A stretch of 7,317 bases of DNA, taken from the NCBI GenBank assembly GCA_030636465.1, contig DAOVWW010000068.1, positions 1 through 7,317 on the forward strand, read 5' to 3'. The position numbers and the translations under genes were made by a program. This document shows positions 1 to 5,339 of the stretch, one piece after another. The notes under the pieces were generated by a model. That model saw only the letters and a program-made list of their open reading frames with translations, searched no databases and was not told where the DNA came from. The stretch is from Gammaproteobacteria bacterium. GTDB taxonomy: Bacteria > Pseudomonadota > Gammaproteobacteria > BMS3Bbin11. Position 1 is the first letter of the stretch; each line of letters starts with the position of its first letter.

Positions 1-95
1 AATCTAGCAGCAAAACTGAAAAGACACCTGAAGTAAAAAAGGTAAAGAAGAAAAAGTCTACTTTAGTTCAGATTGAAACAAAGTCTGACTCTTAA
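1..95 (+). CDS. C-terminal end of a lysine-rich protein, possibly ribonuclease E
   Basis: Only the last 30 codons are present. The reading frame enters at base 3 and ends at TAA 93-95. The peptide is rich in Ser, Lys and Glu, with a basic run (KKVKKKK) followed by the ending STLVQIETKSDS. Long, charged, low-complexity C-terminal regions that finish in a short hydrophobic 'VQ(I/V)ET' patch occur in many gammaproteobacterial RNase E proteins as I recall them, so RNase E is my best guess. It rests on about ten residues and could be wrong. The gene is convergent with the YfaZ-like gene, which supports a real stop here. The body of the gene lies outside the window. Confidence 0.45.
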   Translation, partial: SSSKTEKTPEVKKVKKKKSTLVQIETKSDS

Positions 96-123
96 AAGAA
101 GGATAATATATTTGTAGTATTTT

Positions 124-159
124 CATACCGGGTATCATGAAAACATGGTGCCCGGCATG
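124..159 (+). terminator. Hairpin between convergent genes, possible transcript end
   Basis: A 12-bp stem (128-139 with 144-155) closes on an AAAA loop. After one A/C mismatch it is extended by three more pairs (124-126 with 157-159). Two of the pairs are G:U when read as plus-strand RNA and become A/C mismatches in minus-strand RNA, so the fold favours the plus-strand transcript that ends at 95. It is followed only by a broken T stretch (TTTGCTGTT), so it is not a canonical intrinsic terminator. It may instead be a 3'-end stabilising structure. Confidence 0.4.
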
Positions 160-162
160 TTT

Positions 163-204
163 GCTGTTACAGGAAAGACGTAATTAGCCAGATCCTGCTT
201 CAGC
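163..204 (-). repeat. Imperfect inverted repeat just past the yfaZ-like stop
   Basis: Blocks GCTG (163-166) and CAGGA (170-174) pair with TCCTG (193-197) and CAGC (201-204). They are separated by a symmetric 3x3 internal loop and an 18-base apical loop. The repeat starts directly after the stop codon of the YfaZ-like gene on the minus strand, so it could be part of that mRNA's 3' end. There is no T-run after it, and the long loop makes it a weak fold; chance is a real possibility. Confidence 0.2.
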
Positions 205-207
205 TTA

Positions 208-849
208 TTACCAGTGAAACCCCCCGCCCAGATAAAACCCATCTGCCTGGCTAGACGAAATAGATTCATCAGATAAACTTGTAGAGTCTAACCAGTAGCT
301 GCGGTAACCCGCCTTGAAAGACATCGATGGCAGGGGACTTATTGCCACCCCTAATTCAAGTTCTTTTCCAAATGGTACAATGTTATTACTGTTCGAATTT
401 GTCATCCAGGGAGATAATGCCGCCTGACCGAAGAGGTATGTCGGCCCGAATAGTCCTACACGCCCTTCAGCAACAAACCGCATGCCTGAATTTATCTCGC
501 CTTCCATCGCGACATCATTCCACCCTAGCCCCATTGCAATGTAGGTGTTTTCCTTAATAGTAAATAACCGGCGCTTGATGTCTACTGTCCATTGATTTGC
601 TTCATTGAGACCCGTATCGAGTCTATTTATCTGCAGTAAGGAAGATCCCCCTGCAGGGCTGTCATCAAACCAGTCCCGGTCGAGGTGATAATCAGAATTG
701 TCCGCAAGTGAAGAGGCAGTGAAATGTGTTACAGCCGACCATGATGAGACTGGCAGGTTTTGTGTTGGTTCATCGTATGCAAAACTACTGGATGTAATGC
801 TGCATGCCAGCATCAGTGGAATGGGAAGAATTAGTTTGTCTAGTATCAT
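208..849 (-). CDS. YfaZ-like outer-membrane beta-barrel protein
   Basis: This 213-residue exported protein is probably an outer-membrane beta-barrel of the YfaZ family, whose function is poorly known. Residues 1-24 form a Sec signal peptide (Lys5, a hydrophobic core, and a likely SPase I site after SSFA-24). The mature part alternates polar and hydrophobic residues as in beta strands. It ends in an aromatic residue (GGGFHW), the usual C-terminal signal for outer-membrane insertion by the BAM complex. The second half follows the YfaZ pattern as I know it: LFGQAALSP (139-147), ELGVAISPLPS (165-175), AGYRSYWLD (180-188) and ADGFYLGGGF (202-211). It is slightly longer than E. coli YfaZ (about 180), mainly from a Ser/Asp-rich N-terminal stretch (residues 30-70). 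The start is supported by an AAAGGAA Shine-Dalgarno sequence at 857-863, about 8 bases upstream. It is separated from rlmD by 277 bases, so it probably has its own promoter, which I could not place confidently. The family assignment is from pattern memory, not a search. Confidence 0.7.
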   Translation of the reverse strand: MILDKLILPIPLMLACSITSSSFAYDEPTQNLPVSSWSAVTHFTASSLADNSDYHLDRDWFDDSPAGGSSLLQINRLDTGLNEANQWTVDIKRRLFTIKENTYIAMGLGWNDVAMEGEINSGMRFVAEGRVGLFGPTYLFGQAALSPWMTNSNSNNIVPFGKELELGVAISPLPSMSFKAGYRSYWLDSTSLSDESISSSQADGFYLGGGFHW

Positions 850-1126
850 GGGTCAGTTCCTTTGCCAAATATTAGCCAGCGACTATGAGGCTACTCCTCT
901 ATAAAGGGAGAATCCAGCATTTTCTTAAATTAATTGTTTTTATCTACTTATATTTCAAAAAGATACTGTAGATATCAATAATTTACATCAGTACATATCA
1001 GGAGGTCTTATTGACACAATAGCAGGCATTTCATTCAGTTGTTATTAGCGAGGGGGCCAGCCAGAACAAAAAACATCCCGCTTATCCGTCAAATTATGCA
1101 ATCAGTCAGGTCGTTACTACCCTGCA

Positions 1127-2455
1127 TCATGCCGGTTCAAAAACAGCTATAGATTCAACATGTTTAGTGTGAGGGAACATATCCATGACCCCTGCTGCCA
1201 GTAATTTAAACCCGTGCTTGTTTACCAGTAAATCAGCATCCCTGGCTAAAGTTGCCGGATTGCAGGAGACATATACAATTCGTTTTGGCTCTAATTCAGG
1301 TAAGCGCTCAATAACTTCCATCGCCCCACTGCGCGGAGGATCTAACAATATACGATCCCATTTCCTGTGTAACCAGCTGCCATCCAGAGGGGCATCATAT
1401 AGATCGGCTGTAATAAACTCAGCATTTTCTATCTTATTATGCTCAGCATTATCTCGGGCCATCTTAACCAGGACTGCGTCCCCTTCTATCCCGGTCACCC
1501 GGCTGCACACTCGTGCCAATGGTAAAGTGAAGTTGCCGACACCGCAGAAGAGATCAAGAACCTCTTCGCCCTCCTCTGCCTCTAGTAGTTTCAGCGCATG
1601 GGAAATCATCAGCTGATTAATGCTGGCATTGACCTGGGTGAAGTCGGTAGGTCGAAAGCGTATTGATACATCCCATTCATCAAGCCTGTATTCAAGCAGG
1701 CCCTGAGATTCAGGATAAAGCGCATGGATAGAAGCTGGCCCTGCTGGCTGCAGCATAATCGAAAGGTCATGCTCTATAGCAAAAGCCTTGAGACGCTCCT
1801 GATCTTTTTCTGATAACGGTTCCAGATGTCTGAATACCAGCACTGCTGAATTATCACCAGCGGCAATCTCGATCTGAGGGATTCGCTTTGCTATGGAAAT
1901 TCCACCTATCAGCTCACGTAATGGCATGATCAGCTGTGAAAACCGCTCATCTAGCACCTCGCAACTATCCATGACAGCAAGATAGCCGCTTTGTTTTTCA
2001 CGAAATCCAACTAGCACACCGCCCTTTTTAGGCACAAACTTCACTCCCAGCCTGGCTTTACGACGGTAGTTCCAGTGAGAACTTTGTAACGGCGGCAAAA
2101 CTCTTAATGGCTCTACCTTGCCAATTTTTCTGAGATTATCGAGCATGACTTCCTGCTTGGCATATATTTGGCTCGATTCAGACATATGCTGGAGACTGCA
2201 ACCGCCACACACGCCTGCTGCCGAACAGCGTGGTTGTACACGGTCTTCAGAGGCTTCAATTACTTCAATGACTTTTGCCATATCGTACTTACTGCTACGT
2301 TTGGTTGTCTGGCATATAACGACCTCACCAGGTAAAGCACCATCAACAAATACTGCCTTACCTTCATGATGGGCAACGCCAGCACTATCATTGGTCAGGG
2401 ATTCAATTGAAACCGTCATTTCAACAGGTGGGCTGCGTCTTCTACTACGTGCCAT
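1127..2455 (-). CDS. rlmD: 23S rRNA (uracil-1939-C5)-methyltransferase RlmD
   Basis: RlmD (older name RumA) uses S-adenosylmethionine to methylate C5 of U1939 in 23S rRNA. The 442 residues match the family length (E. coli 433). A basic N-terminus (MARSRRRS) leads into a TRAM RNA-binding domain (about 11-68). The [4Fe-4S] cluster cysteines are Cys77, Cys83, Cys86 and Cys165. The conserved FRPTDFTQVN segment is at 267-276, and the SAM-binding motif VLDLFCGVGNFTLP is at 299-312. DPPRSGA (372-378) precedes the catalytic nucleophile Cys398 in VSCNP. The general base is Glu434 in KHVES. All key residues are present, so the enzyme should be active. The ATG overlaps the stop of the upstream gene by one base (TAATG) and has no strong Shine-Dalgarno sequence of its own, which suggests translational coupling. 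In pseudomonads as I recall them rlmD is followed by relA; here it is followed by an AT-rich gap and a YfaZ-like gene. Confidence 0.97.
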   Translation of the reverse strand: MARSRRRSPPVEMTVSIESLTNDSAGVAHHEGKAVFVDGALPGEVVICQTTKRSSKYDMAKVIEVIEASEDRVQPRCSAAGVCGGCSLQHMSESSQIYAKQEVMLDNLRKIGKVEPLRVLPPLQSSHWNYRRKARLGVKFVPKKGGVLVGFREKQSGYLAVMDSCEVLDERFSQLIMPLRELIGGISIAKRIPQIEIAAGDNSAVLVFRHLEPLSEKDQERLKAFAIEHDLSIMLQPAGPASIHALYPESQGLLEYRLDEWDVSIRFRPTDFTQVNASINQLMISHALKLLEAEEGEEVLDLFCGVGNFTLPLARVCSRVTGIEGDAVLVKMARDNAEHNKIENAEFITADLYDAPLDGSWLHRKWDRILLDPPRSGAMEVIERLPELEPKRIVYVSCNPATLARDADLLVNKHGFKLLAAGVMDMFPHTKHVESIAVFEPA

Positions 2456-3168
2456 TATATTTTGTCCATATTCGCTACAAAATTTATCAGATGTGCTTTT
2501 TCTTCGTGTTTTAGCGCCATCATTAATAACTGTATTTCAGATTCATAGGTAGACTGATCAATCTTTCCAATTACTAACTGCCAACGCTGGTAGATCAGCC
2601 AGGTATCGATTAGCTTTAATTCCAGATTGTTGCGAACTGGCTCTACATCATTTTTGAGATAGCTATTCAAAACCTCATCACACGACATTTTCATATTACC
2701 GGGAGAACCGGCTAGCACCGCCACTTCATGTAGAGAATAGGGCTTGCTGCTGGTCCGGGCCAATTCTGACAACAAGTTTGTATGACCTGCGAATAATGGT
2801 GACTGTGTACCATGTGATAGATAACGAAAATTTAATACCGGAAATATTGTTTCGTCCCCGCACCAGGTAACGACTGCAGGTTTATACTCATCTGTATAGC
2901 GTTGCAGAATTTTCAGCAAATCGCCTTCATCTGACTCAGCATCGCCAACCGACCAGACTTTAAAACTATCTTTATCCTGAAAAAGTACAGAAATCGCTAA
3001 AACACGTTGCATGTGCTGCGGCAGCATACCGCTCACATCACCAGCTTCACGGTTTTTCGTTGCCATGACTCTGGAAATATCTTTCTCAGATAAACCATGT
3101 AAATTATATAATCGCTCACCCAGCCAAAAATCAGGGATTGTGGCGATATCCAGGAACATAAGACTCAT
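2455..3168 (-). CDS. PolB-exonuclease-like protein, probably catalytically inactive
   Basis: This 237-residue protein has the layout of the 'predicted 3'-5' exonuclease related to the exonuclease domain of PolB' family (DNA_pol_B_exo2, PF10108), an RNase H-like DEDD fold. Recognisable blocks are FLDIATIPD (5-13), LPQHMQRVLAISVLF (49-63), VTWCGDETIFPVLNFRYL (100-117), GHTNLLSEL (128-136), a GSPGNMKMSCDEV segment (154-166) and DTWLIYQRWQL (188-198). In active members, as I recall them, motif I is FDIET, motif II is W-N-G-x-G-F-D-L-P and motif III is Y-C-x-x-D. Here motif I keeps Asp7 but has Ala9 for Glu, motif II has Ile108 for Asp, and motif III has Lys185 for Asp with Asn-Leu for Tyr-Cys. 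Metal-dependent cleavage is therefore unlikely; a nucleic-acid-binding or structural role is an inference. The frame is intact over its full length, so it is not a decayed gene. The start overlaps the cysM stop (ATGA) and has AGGA 9 bases upstream. It is coupled on both sides, to cysM and rlmD. Confidence 0.85.
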   Translation of the reverse strand: MSLMFLDIATIPDFWLGERLYNLHGLSEKDISRVMATKNREAGDVSGMLPQHMQRVLAISVLFQDKDSFKVWSVGDAESDEGDLLKILQRYTDEYKPAVVTWCGDETIFPVLNFRYLSHGTQSPLFAGHTNLLSELARTSSKPYSLHEVAVLAGSPGNMKMSCDEVLNSYLKNDVEPVRNNLELKLIDTWLIYQRWQLVIGKIDQSTYESEIQLLMMALKHEEKAHLINFVANMDKI

Positions 3169-4058
3169 GGTTTTTCATCCTGAAATACACCGGTAGACAG
3201 GTAGCGGTCACCCCGATCACAAATAATTGAGACGATCACAGCATCTTCCAGTTCTCGTGATAATTCTATTGCCGCCGCCACCGCTCCACCGGAGGAAATC
3301 CCGGCAAAAATACCCTCTTTTTGAGCCAGTAATCGAGTGGTGTCTTCAGCCAGCTGCTGGCTGACATCCATAGTTTTATCGACATCTTCTGCATGAAAAA
3401 TTGAGGGCAGATATTCCTTCGGCCAGCGACGTATGCCGGGGATGGCTGAACCATCAGTTGGCTGCACACCAACAACCTGAATATCAGGATTCATTTCTTT
3501 CAGGTATCGGGACGTTCCCATTATGGTGCCGGTAGTGCCCATAGACGAGACAAAATGAGTGATCCGCCCTTCTGTATCACGCCAGATTTCCGGGCCAGTC
3601 GTTTTATAATGTGCATCCGGGTTATCCGGGTTTGAAAATTGATCCAGTACCTTCCCCTTGCCTGCTGCCTGCATCTCCAGAGCAAGGTCACGTGCCCCTT
3701 CCATGCTGGCTTCTCGGCTGACAAAAATAATTTCAGCACCATAGGCACTCATGCTAACCACGCGCTCGACACTCATGTGTTCCGGCATGATCAGTATCAT
3801 GTGATATCCCTTAACGGCTGCCACCATGGCCAGTGCTATACCGGTATTGCCACTGGTTGCCTCAATCAGTGTGTCGCCGGGTTTGATTTCACCCCTGGCT
3901 TCCGCTGCATTAATCATGTTCAATGCAGGCCGGTCTTTGACAGAACCCGCAGGGTTATTGCCTTCTAGTTTAACCAGGATGGTATTGTTGCGGCCTTCAG
4001 CGAGGTGTTTTAGTCGGACTAATGGGGTATTGCCGACAAAGTCTTCCAGTTCTTGCAT
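3165..4058 (-). CDS. cysM: Cysteine synthase B (O-acetylserine sulfhydrylase B)
   Basis: CysM is a cytoplasmic pyridoxal-phosphate enzyme that makes cysteine from O-acetylserine and sulfide. Members of this branch also use thiosulfate to make S-sulfocysteine. The 297 residues match the family (E. coli 303). Visible elements are GNTPLVRL (9-16), the PLP Schiff-base lysine Lys41 in NPAGSVKDR, and the substrate-binding loop TSGNTG (68-73). The phosphate-binding loop is GTTGT (174-178), and Ser255 or Ser256 in GISSGG faces the pyridine nitrogen. The segment IPGIRRWP (206-213) with Arg210 is typical of CysM rather than CysK, so the B-type assignment is firm. The start is placed by alignment to the CysM N-terminus; its Shine-Dalgarno sequence is poor. 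A good promoter candidate lies at 4101-4128. It is the first gene of a three-gene overlapping set with the exonuclease-like gene and rlmD. Confidence 0.96.
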   Translation of the reverse strand: MQELEDFVGNTPLVRLKHLAEGRNNTILVKLEGNNPAGSVKDRPALNMINAAEARGEIKPGDTLIEATSGNTGIALAMVAAVKGYHMILIMPEHMSVERVVSMSAYGAEIIFVSREASMEGARDLALEMQAAGKGKVLDQFSNPDNPDAHYKTTGPEIWRDTEGRITHFVSSMGTTGTIMGTSRYLKEMNPDIQVVGVQPTDGSAIPGIRRWPKEYLPSIFHAEDVDKTMDVSQQLAEDTTRLLAQKEGIFAGISSGGAVAAAIELSRELEDAVIVSIICDRGDRYLSTGVFQDEKP

Positions 4059-4100
4059 AGTTCAGTTTATAACTCGATTTTATCTTAATTAAGTGGTGTA

Positions 4101-4128
4101 TTTATATTTGAGAAAGTGAACGATTCAA
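4101..4128 (-). promoter_or_regulatory. Candidate sigma70-type promoter for the cysM operon
   Basis: Read on the minus strand, a -35 element TTGAAT (4123-4128) and a -10 element TATAAA (4101-4106) are separated by 16 bases. Transcription would start near 4094, leaving about 35 bases of leader before the cysM ATG. The match is 4/6 at -35 and 5/6 at -10. Read-through from the lipoprotein gene, which ends only 104 bases upstream of cysM, is also possible. Confidence 0.45.
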
Positions 4129-4162
4129 CGCCATCAGGGCGCAGATTCTAACATGCCACCTG

Positions 4163-5320
4163 TCAATACACCTTCACAATGAATTCCATTTTACCGTCAT
4201 TAATAGCATTCACGATCAGTGGACGGCTGGCTTTGCCCTCTTCATTTATTGAAATCTTGCCAATTAGTCCTGCAAAATTTTTCGTATTACGTAATTGCCC
4301 GTTGATACATAAACGATTGCCAGGATCTTTACATCGATTCATGGCATTCTGAAAAATCATTAAGGCCTCATAGCCTAATGCCACATAGCTTGTGGGCTTG
4401 TCATCATATTGTGACTGATAGACATCTGAAATTTTGTCAATTAATGATGAGCGCTCTTTCAAGACTACAGATTGTGAGAAATAATCAATGGCGTAGAGAC
4501 CCTGTAGCAGGTCTATCTCTTTTGCGTAATCTGTAATGACAGTAGCAACTAGCCCATCGCTGCCCATAATTTCAGGTTGCCAGTTCATTTCCTCAGTAGC
4601 CTTTATAATTTCTATCAGGAGTTTGGCCTTTACTGGTAAATAGAGTAATTCGGTCCCTTTATCTCGAAGGCCTTCAAGAGTGTTTCTATAATCACCCCCT
4701 TCCTGGACCAGGATAGTATCCGTTACCCCCCCACCAACAGACTGATACTTTTTGATGAATTCTGTTGCTAATGTTGTGGAATTGTTGCTATCAGGATTGG
4801 TAAAAACAGCAACTTTATCCAGCAATAATTCATCCATGACAAACAGCGCAGCAACGGTGCCTTGCATGACATTATCGAAGCAAAGTTGACTGATAAAGTT
4901 ATTGTCTTTAGTAACATCAGGGTGTGTAGCAAGCATTGCCAGTACAGGTATTTGCAGCTCACTGGCCCTGGATCGTATTCCGAGGGCGGAGGCTGACGTA
5001 GACATCAGGATAATCGCCGAAACATCTTCTTCAGTAACCAGACTGTTCAATGCACTTAATGTTAACGAAGGTTGGTTCTTGTCATCTTTGATAAACAGTT
5101 CTATTTTGTCACCGTTTCGTACAAGCGGGGATAAGGTCAAAGCGGTTTTTAGACCTTTAATACCATCCAGACCTTTTGCCCTGTCATCACCGCTAAATGG
5201 GCCAATCACACCTATTTTTATAATTTTCCCACTTGCCTGTATTTCTACCTTACGGTCACAACCCCCGCTGAGCAGCAGAGAGGTAAAAAACAGTGCCAGT
5301 AATATTGTTTCTCTTATCAT
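4163..5320 (-). CDS. LivJ-type (Peripla_BP_6) substrate-binding lipoprotein
   Basis: This 385-residue protein is built like the periplasmic binding proteins of branched-chain amino acid, amide or urea ABC transporters (type I fold). Residues 1-20 are a lipoprotein signal peptide with a lipobox-like LLLSGGC, so Cys21 would be the lipidated residue. Asp22 at position +2 is the classical signal for staying in the inner membrane. The mature part begins with KIGVIGPFSGDDRAKGLDGI (35-54), typical of the family. It continues with KDDKNQPSLTL (78-88), a Ser/Thr-rich likely ligand loop MSTSASAL (106-113), IPVLAMLATHPDVT (124-137) and a C-terminal F-A-G-L-x-G-K-I-S block (349-357). Cys330 and Cys338 could form a disulfide. 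The ligand cannot be read from the sequence. It starts 19 bases after the DUF389 gene on the same strand, with a weak Shine-Dalgarno sequence and an in-frame TAA just upstream that fixes the start. No ABC permease or ATPase is present, so it may act as a sensor or as a partner of the membrane protein. Confidence 0.87.
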   Translation of the reverse strand: MIRETILLALFFTSLLLSGGCDRKVEIQASGKIIKIGVIGPFSGDDRAKGLDGIKGLKTALTLSPLVRNGDKIELFIKDDKNQPSLTLSALNSLVTEEDVSAIILMSTSASALGIRSRASELQIPVLAMLATHPDVTKDNNFISQLCFDNVMQGTVAALFVMDELLLDKVAVFTNPDSNNSTTLATEFIKKYQSVGGGVTDTILVQEGGDYRNTLEGLRDKGTELLYLPVKAKLLIEIIKATEEMNWQPEIMGSDGLVATVITDYAKEIDLLQGLYAIDYFSQSVVLKERSSLIDKISDVYQSQYDDKPTSYVALGYEALMIFQNAMNRCKDPGNRLCINGQLRNTKNFAGLIGKISINEEGKASRPLIVNAINDGKMEFIVKVY

Positions 5321-5339
5321 CTTTTAATAAAAAATCGCA

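Noticed and set aside
802..804. Cys16 in the YfaZ-like signal peptide (MLAC) as a lipobox
   Set aside because: Leu at -2 and Met at -3 do not fit a lipobox, and a good signal peptidase I site (SSFA) follows. The aromatic C-terminus fits a beta-barrel instead.
1000..1022. Perfect AGGAGG on the plus strand followed by TTG at 1011, and a TTGACA box at 1011-1016
   Set aside because: The TTG frame stops after three codons (TAG 1020-1022), and no -10-like element lies 16-18 bases after TTGACA. It is a chance match in an AT-rich gap.
1185..1616. Plus-strand open frame of 143 codons within rlmD
   Set aside because: It lies wholly inside a certain gene on the opposite strand and has a low-complexity Ser/Arg-rich product with no recognisable domain. 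The same applies to the other antisense open frames.
4129..4141. Small hairpin CGCC-ATCAG-GGCG after the lipoprotein gene
   Set aside because: The stem has only four pairs and no T-run follows, so it is too weak to call a terminator.
4144..4169. TTGACA and TAGAAT boxes on the minus strand at the end of the lipoprotein gene as a second cysM promoter
   Set aside because: The boxes are only about 10 bases apart, too close for sigma70, and TAGAAT lacks a good -35 at 17 bases.
5329..5334. Run of six T on the minus strand between the DUF389 and lipoprotein genes as a terminator
   Set aside because: No stem precedes it and the gap is only 19 bases, so it does not break the operon.
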